Position numbers and translations under genes: made by a program
Shown: positions 1 through 5,434 of the stretch, in pieces
Position numbering within the stretch: the stretch's first letter is position 1
Layout: each line of letters begins with the position of its first letter
Notes under the pieces: model-generated
The model's database searches: none
Told to the model about the DNA's origin: nothing
What the model saw: the letters and a program-made list of their open reading frames with translations, nothing else
NCBI GenBank assembly: GCA_026225015.1
Contig: JAMFRY010000267.1
Location: forward strand, 1-9,405
DNA: 9,405 bases
Direction of reading: 5' to 3'
DNA from: Alphaproteobacteria bacterium
GTDB taxonomy: Bacteria; Pseudomonadota; Alphaproteobacteria; Acetobacterales; Acetobacteraceae

Positions 1-1518
1 ACGATGGCGAGCCGCGTTCTCGGCTTTGCCCGCGACATTCTGATTGCCGCCATTCTCGGCACCGGGCCCATCGCCGATGCGTTTTTCGTGGCGCTGCGGC
101 TGCCCAATCTGTTCCGCCGGCTGTTCGGGGAAGGTGCTTTCAACGCCGCCTTCGTACCCTCGATTTCGCAAATCCTGCATGTTGAAGGAATGCAGGCCGC
201 CACGGGATTCGCCGAGGAAGCCACCGCGGTGATGGTGTTCTGGCTGGGCTCGATTACCATCCTGGGCGAGATTTTCATGCCCTGGCTGCTCTATGTTCTG
301 GCGCCCGGCTTTTCTGGCAATCACGGCAAATTCCTGCTGGCGGTGGCGCTCACGCGCATCATGTTTCCCTATCTGTTTTTCGTCTGCCTTACGGCTCTGT
401 TCTCCGGCGTACTGAACGCCATGAGCCGCTTTGCCGCCGCCGCCGCCGCGCCGCTCCTGTTTAATGTATTTTCAATCGCTTTCATGCTGGTACTCACTCC
501 CTACGTGAAAAACGCCGGCTATGCGCTTGCCTGGGGCGTGACCGTCTCCGGCATCGCCCAGTTATTGCTGTTGATCTTCGCCATGCGCCGCGCCGGCATG
601 CGCATGCATCTGCCAAAACCGCGGCTTACCCCGCGCATGTTGAGCCTGTTCCGCCGCATGGCGCCAGGCTTGGTCGGCGCCGGGGTGACGCAGCTCAACG
701 TCTCGATCGACATCATTATCGGCACTTTGCTGCCCGCCGGCTCGGTTTCCATTCTGTATTATGCCGACCGGGTAAACCAACTGCCGCTCGGCGTAATCGG
801 CACCGCCGCCGGCACCGCGCTGCTGCCCGTCATTGCCCGGCAGATCGCGCTCGGCGAGGATAGCAATGCACTTGCCACCTTGAACCGGGCGCTGGAATCC
901 GTGCTGATCCTCACTTTACCAGCCGCCATCGGGCTTTCCGTCGCCGCCCGGCCGGTGATCGAGTTGCTATTCGTGCGCGGCGCCTTCAGCCTGCACACCG
1001 CCGCGTTGACCGGCCATTCGCTGGCGGCATTTGCGATCGGCCTGCCGGTATTCGCACTGATCAAGGTGCTCACACCGGGGTTTTTCGCGCGTGGCGATAC
1101 TGTCACGCCGTTAAAGATCGGCGTTACCGCCGTGGCGCTCAATCTGGCGATGAATCTTGTTTTCATGCATCCGCTGCAAGCCGTCGGCCCGGCGCTGGCG
1201 ACCAGCCTTGCCTCGGCTTTCAACGCCGTCATGCTTGGCTACATCCTGCACCGGCGCGGCCATTTTGCTCTGGACGAACACGGCAAGCGCCGCCTGCCCC
1301 GCATTTTGCTGGCCGCCGCGATCATGGCGGCGGCGATCTACGGCACGGAGCACCTGTTGCCGGAAGGAAAAACCAATATTCCGGATTTTCTGGCGCTGAC
1401 TCTCGCCGGCGGGATCGCCTATGTCGGCGGCGGGATTCTGCTCCACGCCTTCGACCTGACCGAGCTGCGCGCCATGTTGAGCCGCCGCAGGGCAAAGCAG
1501 CAGGTGAAGGCAGTTTAG
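1..1518 (+). CDS. murJ: Lipid II flippase MurJ (MviN), 5' end cut by window
   Basis: MurJ moves lipid II across the inner membrane for peptidoglycan synthesis (MOP exporter superfamily, about 14 membrane helices). The frame is open from base 1 (a Thr codon), and the first ATG at base 4 corresponds to an internal Met. From memory of E. coli MurJ, this Met aligns with residue 15, so about 14 N-terminal residues lie outside the window. Counting from that Met, the conserved SRVLGFARD segment gives R4 and R10 (E. coli R18 and R24). D25, R38 and E43 sit in the ADAFF...LPNLFRR.FGEGAF block, and R256 in YYADR matches E. coli R270. Alternating hydrophobic helices continue to a short basic C-terminal tail. 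The visible 504 residues plus the missing start fit the usual length of about 510-520. trpS follows on the same strand. The family call is very secure; the true start is not visible. Confidence 0.96.
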   Translation, partial: TMASRVLGFARDILIAAILGTGPIADAFFVALRLPNLFRRLFGEGAFNAAFVPSISQILHVEGMQAATGFAEEATAVMVFWLGSITILGEIFMPWLLYVLAPGFSGNHGKFLLAVALTRIMFPYLFFVCLTALFSGVLNAMSRFAAAAAAPLLFNVFSIAFMLVLTPYVKNAGYALAWGVTVSGIAQLLLLIFAMRRAGMRMHLPKPRLTPRMLSLFRRMAPGLVGAGVTQLNVSIDIIIGTLLPAGSVSILYYADRVNQLPLGVIGTAAGTALLPVIARQIALGEDSNALATLNRALESVLILTLPAAIGLSVAARPVIELLFVRGAFSLHTAALTGHSLAAFAIGLPVFALIKVLTPGFFARGDTVTPLKIGVTAVALNLAMNLVFMHPLQAVGPALATSLASAFNAVMLGYILHRRGHFALDEHGKRRLPRILLAAAIMAAAIYGTEHLLPEGKTNIPDFLALTLAGGIAYVGGGILLHAFDLTELRAMLSRRRAKQQVKAV

Positions 1519-1534
1519 TCGCGGTTCGGTAAGC

Positions 1535-1561
1535 GATGGGCTTCGCTGCGCTCTGCCCATC
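1535..1561. repeat. REP-like short palindrome between murJ and trpS
   Basis: Perfect 7-bp arms GATGGGC (1535-1541) and GCCCATC (1555-1561) flank a 13-base loop, and CTACG follows. The whole resembles short dispersed palindromes of the type GATGGG..CTTCGCTGCGCTC..CCCATCCTACG that I remember from many proteobacterial intergenic regions. No U-tract follows, so it is not a convincing intrinsic terminator. Whether it is repeated in this genome cannot be judged from one copy. Confidence 0.5.
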
Positions 1562-1624
1562 CTACGAACCTGCCATCTTACGCGCCAGTTGACCATCCGC
1601 CGGGCGCGAGCGTAACCACCGCGC

Positions 1625-2638
1625 ATGGTTGAAACTTCTTCCCCGCGCGTTCTCTCCGGCATCGCGCCCTCCGGCGTGCCGACTTTGGGCAATTATCTGG
1701 GCGCGATGCGCAATTGGGTGCGGCTGCAGGATGGCTATGACTGCCTGTATTGCATCGTCGATCAGCACGCCATCACCAACTGGCAGAACCCCGCGGAGCT
1801 GCGCGACAACACAAGGATCATGGCGGCGGTGCTGATCGCCTGCGGCATCGATCCCGAAAAACATATTCTGTTCCATCAATCCGCGGTTCCCGCCCATGCG
1901 CGGCTGGCCTGGATTTTCAATTGCGTGGCGCGGGTGGGATGGCTCAACCGCATGACCCAGTTCAAGGACAAGGCCGGCAAAGATCGCGAAGCCGCCTCGA
2001 CCGGGCTCTATGTGTATCCCAATCTCATGGCAGCAGATGTTCATGCCTATCACGCCACGCTCGTGCCCGTTGGCGACGATCAGCGCCAGCACCTGGAGCT
2101 CGCCAACGACATCGCCGAGAAATTCAATCATGATTACGGCGTAAAATTCTTCCCGCGCATCGAAGCGCTGATCACGCCGGAGAGCGCCAGGGTGATGAGC
2201 CTGCGCGATGCGACGAAAAAGATGTCGAAATCGGACAGCTCCGATCAAAGCCGCATCAATCTGATGGACGATGCCGATAGCATCGCCCTTAAAATCCGCC
2301 GCGCCAAGACAGATCCCTTGCCACTGCCGGAAACCTTCGCCGAATTGAAAGACCGGCCCGAGGCGATCAACCTGCTGGGGATTTACGCCGCCATTACCAA
2401 CGCCACACCGGCAGAAGCGCTAACGCAATTCGCCGGTGGCGGTTTCGGACCATTCAAAGAAAAACTGGCCGAGGCGCTGATCAGCCATCTCACGCCGATT
2501 TCCGAGCAGGCAAAAAAACTGCTGGCCGATCCTGCCTTCATCGATACCACGCTGCAATCGGGCGCGCGCCGCGCCGCTTGCGTGGCCAACCCGATCGTGG
2601 ACGAGGCCGAGCGCATCATCGGCTTTCTACCGAGATAG
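1625..2638 (+). CDS. trpS: Tryptophanyl-tRNA synthetase
   Basis: Class I aminoacyl-tRNA synthetase that charges tRNA-Trp with tryptophan using ATP; cytoplasmic, expected dimer. At 337 residues it has normal bacterial length. The Rossmann ATP site shows the TrpRS version of the HIGH motif (SGIAPSG then TLGN, residues 11-23), and the KMSKS loop is exact at residues 199-203. Further family blocks are YCIVDQHAIT (42-51), MAADVHAYHATLVPVGDDQ (about 135-153) and QHLELANDIA. The ATG at 1625 is chosen because the class signature begins only nine residues later. No good Shine-Dalgarno precedes it. The gene lies 106 bases after murJ, so co-transcription is possible but the gap contains a palindrome. 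It converges on the cold-shock gene downstream. Confidence 0.97.
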   Translation: MVETSSPRVLSGIAPSGVPTLGNYLGAMRNWVRLQDGYDCLYCIVDQHAITNWQNPAELRDNTRIMAAVLIACGIDPEKHILFHQSAVPAHARLAWIFNCVARVGWLNRMTQFKDKAGKDREAASTGLYVYPNLMAADVHAYHATLVPVGDDQRQHLELANDIAEKFNHDYGVKFFPRIEALITPESARVMSLRDATKKMSKSDSSDQSRINLMDDADSIALKIRRAKTDPLPLPETFAELKDRPEAINLLGIYAAITNATPAEALTQFAGGGFGPFKEKLAEALISHLTPISEQAKKLLADPAFIDTTLQSGARRAACVANPIVDEAERIIGFLPR

Positions 2639-2666
2639 GCCCAACGAAAAAAGCCCAACGAAAAAA
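2639..2666. repeat. Perfect tandem duplication of a 14-base unit
   Basis: GCCCAACGAAAAAA occurs at 2639-2652 and again at 2653-2666 with no mismatch, starting at the base after the trpS stop codon. Each copy ends in six A. On the minus strand this gives two consecutive TTTTTT tracts immediately downstream of the cold-shock terminator stem, so the duplication doubles the U-tract of that terminator. Confidence 0.85.
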
Positions 2667-2701
2667 GCTTTGAGCTGGACCGTTCAAGTCCGGCTCAAAG
2701 C
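2647..2701 (-). terminator. Rho-independent terminator of the cold-shock gene
   Basis: Arms 2667-2680 and 2688-2701 form a 14-bp stem with a single G-T wobble and a 7-base loop. In minus-strand sense the stem is followed directly by six T (2666-2661), then eight other bases, then six more T (2652-2647). The polarity therefore serves the minus-strand cold-shock gene. In the plus sense the stem is followed by CAAGTTCCCC with no T-run, so it is not an intrinsic terminator for trpS. Confidence 0.88.
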
Positions 2702-2734
2702 CAAGTTCCCCGCCGATTGCCGGCTTTTGAGCTA

Positions 2735-2773
2735 GATTTGAGATTGGATCATTGGCAGATTCGATCTCAAATC
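2735..2773 (-). other. Second strong hairpin directly after the cold-shock stop codon
   Basis: Arms 2735-2750 and 2758-2773 pair over 16 bp with two G-T wobbles and a 7-base loop; the outer 10 bp (GATTTGAGAT / ATCTCAAATC) are perfect. It begins eight bases after the cold-shock stop codon. No T-run follows it, so it is more likely a 3' stability hairpin or the first half of a bipartite terminator. Its arms resemble those of the downstream terminator (GATTTGAGAT versus GCTTTGAGCT). Confidence 0.75.
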
Positions 2774-2780
2774 CGCCAGT

Positions 2781-3044
2781 TTAGTTGAGCCGCTGCAACT
2801 CCACCGCGGCCACTCTGCCTTCCCGTTGCTGCAGCGCAAAACGAATGCGCTGGCCCTCGGTAAGCTTGCGTAGGCCGGCGCGTTGCACCGCGCTGATATG
2901 AACGAAGATGTCGTTCCCGCCCTCTTCCGGCGCTATGAAACCATAGCCCTTCCCAGGGTTGAACCACTTAACCACACCAATATGCGCTTCGGTGCTAGAC
3001 GGAATATTGCCTGCACTCTCTGCTTGTGCCTGCGCTGTTGCCAT
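2781..3044 (-). CDS. Cold-shock domain protein (CspA family)
   Basis: Small single-stranded nucleic-acid binding protein of 87 residues, expected to act as an RNA chaperone in the cytoplasm. The cold-shock domain runs from about residue 22 to the end: VVKWFN (24-29), RNP1 KGYGFI (32-37) and RNP2 DIFVHIS (45-51), with the exposed aromatics W27, F28, Y34, F36 and F47. A low-complexity Ala/Gln/Ser tail of about 20 residues precedes the domain, which is longer than in minimal 67-70 residue family members. The start at 3044 is preferred because AAGGTGG lies five bases upstream. A longer in-frame start at 3122 would add 26 residues with no family similarity. The gene stands alone, with a candidate promoter upstream and a strong terminator downstream. 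Cold induction is not provable from sequence. Confidence 0.92.
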   Translation of the reverse strand: MATAQAQAESAGNIPSSTEAHIGVVKWFNPGKGYGFIAPEEGGNDIFVHISAVQRAGLRKLTEGQRIRFALQQREGRVAAVELQRLN

Positions 3045-3049
3045 TTGCG

Positions 3050-3058
3050 CCACCTTCT
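3050..3058 (-). promoter_or_regulatory. Ribosome binding site deciding the cold-shock gene start
   Basis: On the minus strand AGAAGGTGG precedes the ATG at 3044-3042 by five bases. This supports the 87-residue product over a 113-residue reading from 3122, which has no comparable site. Confidence 0.7.
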
Positions 3059-3120
3059 CTGAGGCCCTTATCCTGGGCGTGAACCATTTCCTCTCCGGTT
3101 TAGAACCGGTATTGAAAAGC

Positions 3121-3147
3121 ATAATACCTAAAATACAGATTCAGCAA
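3121..3147 (-). promoter_or_regulatory. Candidate promoter of the cold-shock gene
   Basis: On the minus strand TTGCTG (3147-3142) and TATTAT (3126-3121) resemble -35 and -10 elements, but the spacing of 15 is short. Transcription would start near 3113 and give a leader of about 70 bases. That leader opens with a perfect 6-bp, 3-base-loop hairpin, CCGGTT / AACCGG (3095-3109). A GANTC site (3138-3142) lies inside the spacer. The -10 is good and the -35 is weak. Confidence 0.35.
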
Positions 3148-3483
3148 TGGAAAAAATGCACAAATCCGGCGTAAGGTTCAATTTCGCGCTGCACAAAAAC
3201 CCGCGTCTTTGCTTAAACGATTGAAATTACTTGCGCTACGCTGCATCAATGCGCCGGCTTGATTGAAAAATATGCAAAGCCTGGCAGCAGAATCAGAAAG
3301 GTCAGAATCGTTTTACGATTTAGAAATTTTCCGATTCACGCAGATCAAGGAAAGTGCCGCTTGTGGCCTAGGACAAAAGTACACCGTCGTAAAACCCGTC
3401 CCATCTGAAATGAGACTATTTCATTTCGCCGCGATAGAGCCTCTCCCGCGCCAGGAAATGCGGGAAGATTGAAGCACTCGGCG
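3123..3483. other. Gene-free region between cold-shock gene and gcrA 3' end
   Basis: I find no convincing gene in these 361 bases. They hold three GANTC sites within 48 bases (3290, 3305, 3333). CAGAATC is directly repeated at 3288 and 3303. Small perfect inverted repeats are AATCGT/ACGATT (3306-3320), GAAATGA/TCATTTC (3407-3427) and TCCCGC/GCGGGA (3444-3465). An FNR/FixK-like 14-mer lies at 3335-3348. None of the hairpins is followed by a T-run in the gcrA direction, so the gcrA transcript has no evident intrinsic terminator. The composition is more AT-rich than the surrounding genes. Confidence 0.6.
3335..3348. promoter_or_regulatory. FNR/FixK-like 14-mer, imperfect
   Basis: TTCACGCAGATCAA differs by one base from TTGACGCAGATCAA, which fits the TTGA-N6-TCAA pattern of FNR/FixK sites. 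The half-site TTGAT is intact on the minus strand and the other half carries the mismatch. It overlaps a GANTC site (3333-3337). No gene in the right position downstream is apparent on either strand: gcrA ends at 3484, and the cold-shock start is about 290 bases away. It may be fortuitous. Confidence 0.25.
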
Positions 3484-3933
3484 TTAAGCCGCATCCTCGC
3501 GGCGATCCCGGACCCGGACATAGGCGATGGCCGCATGGTCATCGCAATAGGGCTTGCCGGGCAGGGAATCGACATTGCAGAAGTGAAAGCTCGGCTTGCC
3601 CGGCTCGCCGATGGGCCAGCAGCATGGCGTGGCGCGCAAGGTCTGCTTCGGCGACGACATGATCGGCCGCAATGCTGGCGCCGGCGCGCCGATCGAGGCG
3701 GCCAATGGCGGCAAGGTCGGCCCCTGCAGCCGGCGCAGGGGCTGGCGCGGCGGCGAGTTGCTGCCCTCCGCTCCCCGGCGGATCGGCGAGGGGCGCGGCG
3801 GCAGATTCAGCCGATGCGCCTTTCCCACCACCGCGTTCTTCGAAATATTGAGCCGTCGCCCAATCTCGGCGGTAGAGTGGCCTTCGAACCAAAGAACCCG
3901 GAGTTTGGTAATAACGTCTTCCGACCACTCCAT
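3484..3933 (-). CDS. gcrA: GcrA cell-cycle regulator
   Basis: GcrA is an alphaproteobacterial transcription factor that works with sigma-70 RNA polymerase at promoters carrying CcrM-methylated GANTC sites. The product has 149 residues. The N-terminal helix-turn-helix block MEWSEDVITKLRVLW...STAEIGRRLN..SKNAVVGKAHRL (1-42) is the family hallmark. A Pro/Arg-rich low-complexity linker (about 45-100) follows. The C-terminal RNAP-binding type module CCWPIGEP...FHFC...PGKPYCDDH has cysteines at 104, 105, 119 and 130, and H133. The start at 3933 is chosen because family members begin at this Met-x-Trp and GGAGG lies upstream; an in-frame extension to 4044 has no family support. The Shine-Dalgarno and start codon sit in a perfect hairpin, and the upstream region has a DnaA-box-like site and a GANTC. 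The gene is 122 bases downstream of the SH3 gene and probably has its own promoter. Confidence 0.95.
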   Translation of the reverse strand: MEWSEDVITKLRVLWFEGHSTAEIGRRLNISKNAVVGKAHRLNLPPRPSPIRRGAEGSNSPPRQPLRRLQGPTLPPLAASIGAPAPALRPIMSSPKQTLRATPCCWPIGEPGKPSFHFCNVDSLPGKPYCDDHAAIAYVRVRDRREDAA

Positions 3934-3965
3934 ATTGTAGGCCTCCAAGTTTGAACTACAATATG
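3931..3965 (-). promoter_or_regulatory. Hairpin enclosing the gcrA ribosome binding site and start codon
   Basis: CATATTGTAG (3931-3940) and CTACAATATG (3956-3965) are perfect 10-bp complements separated by 15 bases. In the gcrA mRNA the AUG is the last three bases of the 3' arm, and the GGAGG Shine-Dalgarno lies in the loop. The stem is AU-rich, so translation control is plausible. The same symmetry could instead be a protein-binding site on DNA. Confidence 0.6.
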
Positions 3966-3991
3966 CAGTAGAACATACGGATGGAAATCTC

Positions 3992-3997
3992 AATATA
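3992..3997 (-). promoter_or_regulatory. Candidate -10 element of gcrA within a CAATATATTG palindrome
   Basis: On the minus strand TATATT lies about 60 bases upstream of the gcrA start, inside the perfect 10-bp palindrome CAATATATTG (3991-4000). The GANTC site at 4013-4017 sits roughly at the -35 position (15 bases between the two). There is no good -35 hexamer, as would be expected for an activator-dependent promoter. Confidence 0.35.
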
Positions 3998-4012
3998 TTG
4001 TGGCGCCCACCC

Positions 4013-4017
4013 GAGTC
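4013..4017. promoter_or_regulatory. GANTC methylation-type site upstream of gcrA
   Basis: GAGTC, a CcrM target pattern, lies 80 bases upstream of the gcrA start codon and five bases from the DnaA-box-like site. GcrA is known to act at promoters with methylated GANTC, so this could serve autoregulation. The motif is short and also occurs by chance. Confidence 0.4.
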
Positions 4018-4022
4018 TTTTC

Positions 4023-4031
4023 TGTGGACAA
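4023..4031 (-). promoter_or_regulatory. DnaA-box-like site upstream of gcrA
   Basis: On the minus strand TTGTCCACA differs at one position from the consensus TTATCCACA. It lies 90 bases upstream of the gcrA start. In Caulobacter gcrA transcription is known to depend on DnaA, so the position is meaningful, although it is a single site. Confidence 0.5.
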
Positions 4032-4055
4032 CTTGGCGCCGCACCCGGTTCTGGC

Positions 4056-4577
4056 TCAGTGGTCGCCGACCGTCTCATTCGGAAAGACGCCCCAGAAGTC
4101 TTCGCGGGCGAGATAGCCGGTCACATGCCCGGTACCCGCCTCGCACCAATCTGAAGTCCCGTCGCAGCGGATCAGATTTCCCGAAACGCCAAAATTCAAA
4201 TAAGCCACCACCGCAGCCGCCTCATTCGGGCTCGCCCGCAGGCTGGCCTGTGGGCTGGTGATGATAAAGCTGCGATGCGCGCGGATGGTCGCCTCATGCA
4301 CCCAGCCGGTGCCGCCATCGGGCGCCAGCACCTGGCGCCAGACATCGAACTCGCCGATCACCTCAACCGGCAGATCCTGGCGTTTGTAGATCCATACCAC
4401 CGGATATTGGAAACCCGGCCCCGCCCGGAAATTTACCTCATCGGTCCGCAAGGACACGAATCGCGGCATCAAATATCCGTCGACACTGCCCGTTCCCGGC
4501 CCCGGCCCGCTACCGGCCGGCGCCGTTGTCCATCCGCCAAGCAGCAAGCAGGTGAGTAAAAGGAAGGCCCCGCGCAT
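4056..4577 (-). CDS. Secreted tandem SH3-like domain protein (SH3_4/DUF1058 type)
   Basis: Probable periplasmic protein of 173 residues; no enzymatic role is evident. A signal peptide is suggested by MRGAFLLLTCLLLGGWTTAPA at the N terminus, with a likely cut near residue 21. A short Gly/Pro linker follows. The first SH3-like domain (about 38-100) carries the family phrases VNFRAGPGFQYPVVW and GTGWVHEATI. The second (about 105-165) carries ASLRASPNE and a C138-C145 pair (RCDGTSDWC) that could form a disulfide, ending with FWGVFPNE. The family is common in alphaproteobacteria and is sometimes misnamed as an aspartyl-tRNA synthetase. The start at 4577 is preferred because it gives a clean signal peptide and overlaps the upstream stop as TGATG; a start at 4613 would add 12 polar residues. 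Bacterial SH3 domains often bind cell wall, but the ligand is not shown here. Confidence 0.85.
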   Translation of the reverse strand: MRGAFLLLTCLLLGGWTTAPAGSGPGPGTGSVDGYLMPRFVSLRTDEVNFRAGPGFQYPVVWIYKRQDLPVEVIGEFDVWRQVLAPDGGTGWVHEATIRAHRSFIITSPQASLRASPNEAAAVVAYLNFGVSGNLIRCDGTSDWCEAGTGHVTGYLAREDFWGVFPNETVGDH

Positions 4578-5365
4578 CAAGGCGCACCCGCCTTCAAACC
4601 GCCAATCCCGCAAACCAGGCAGGCCGGATCACGCCGCAACCTCACCTTCCTGAACTCGGCGGCCAGCGCGTCCCAAATGAGCAGCCATCCGGAAAGCGAC
4701 TCGCCGATTCCCATAATTTCCTTCAAAACCTCTGTTGCCTGCAAGGTTCCCATCACGCCGGTCACCGCGCCCAGCACGCCGGCTTCACTGCAGCTCGGCA
4801 CCAACCCCGGCGGCGGCGGCTCCGGGTACAGGCAGCGATAGCACGGCCCGTCCGCGTCCGCGTGCGGCTTGAAGGTCGATAACTGGCCTTCGAACCGCAG
4901 CACCGCCGCGGAAACCAGTGTGCGGCGTTCGGTGACGCACGCATCGGCCAGCAAAAATCTCGCCTCGAAATTATCGGTCCCGTCGCAGACCAAGTCATAG
5001 CTTGCGACCAGACGATGCACGTTACCTTCATCCAGCCGCGCCTGATGCGGCTCGACGCGCACCAACGGATTGATGCCGCGCATCGCCTCTGCCGCGGAAT
5101 GGACCTTGGGCCGCCCCAGCCGATCGGTGGCATGCGCGATCTGGCGCTGCAGGTTGGAGAGCTCCAGCACATCCGGGTCGATAATCCCGATACGCCCCAC
5201 CCCCGCCGCCGCGAGATACAGCGCCAGCGGCGAACCCAGCCCGCCGGCGCCGGCAATCAACACGCTCGCCGCCTTCAACCTGGCCTGACCGATGCCGCCA
5301 ACCTCGCGCAGTAGAATATGCCGGGCATAACGCTGCACTTCCGCTTCTGAAAAATCCAAATCCAT
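4577..5365 (-). CDS. moeB: MoeB/ThiF/HesA-family adenylyltransferase
   Basis: E1-like enzyme that adenylates the C-terminal Gly-Gly of a small ubiquitin-like sulfur carrier (MoaD in molybdopterin or ThiS in thiamine synthesis); cytoplasmic. The 262 residues match the short MoeB/ThiF type without a rhodanese domain. Visible features are RYARHILL (13-20), the nucleotide loop GAGGLGS (39-45), the DPDVLELSNLQRQ block (63-75) with R74, K87, and CDGTDNF (127-133) with the metal-ligand-type Asp. Two CxxC zinc pairs are at 175/178 and 249/252, and C192 lies in SCSEAGVLG. No MoaD, ThiS or other cofactor gene is adjacent, so the partner is unresolved; the MoeB name is by overall likeness. The ATG at 5365 has no clear Shine-Dalgarno. 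The stop overlaps the SH3 gene start by one base. Confidence 0.88.
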   Translation of the reverse strand: MDLDFSEAEVQRYARHILLREVGGIGQARLKAASVLIAGAGGLGSPLALYLAAAGVGRIGIIDPDVLELSNLQRQIAHATDRLGRPKVHSAAEAMRGINPLVRVEPHQARLDEGNVHRLVASYDLVCDGTDNFEARFLLADACVTERRTLVSAAVLRFEGQLSTFKPHADADGPCYRCLYPEPPPPGLVPSCSEAGVLGAVTGVMGTLQATEVLKEIMGIGESLSGWLLIWDALAAEFRKVRLRRDPACLVCGIGGLKAGAP

Positions 5366-5434
5366 GGGGTTGAATTTAGGACAGGAACAGGAAATAAAAT
5401 AGCCGCATGGCGCTGGGCTTGCCCTCGAAGGGAC

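Noticed and set aside
1589..1617. Sigma-70 promoter for trpS starting with TTGACC
   Set aside because: The -35 hexamer is good, but 17 bases on the sequence is GTAACC, which is not a credible -10.
1562..2248. 228-codon minus-strand frame opposite trpS
   Set aside because: It lies entirely antisense to trpS motifs and the end of the murJ gap, with no family pattern; it is a mirror of trpS codon structure.
2661..2701. Hairpin as intrinsic terminator of trpS
   Set aside because: In the plus direction the A-run precedes the stem and no T-run follows; the polarity fits only the minus-strand cold-shock gene.
2781..3122. Longer 113-residue version of the cold-shock protein
   Set aside because: The extra 26 residues lie over the candidate promoter and leader hairpin and match nothing; a good Shine-Dalgarno precedes the 3044 start.
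3212..3230. CtrA-type site (TTAA-N7-TTAA) upstream of the cold-shock gene
   Set aside because: Only one TTAA is present; the second half at the right spacing reads AAAT.
3263..3472. 69-codon plus-strand frame (TTG start) in the gene-free region
   Set aside because: No ribosome binding site, no recognisable motif, and a rare start codon; the only reason to keep it in mind is the FNR-like site inside it.
3484..4044. Longer 186-residue version of GcrA
   Set aside because: GcrA proteins begin at the Met-x-Trp seen at 3933, which also has GGAGG upstream; the extension crosses the DnaA-box and GANTC region.
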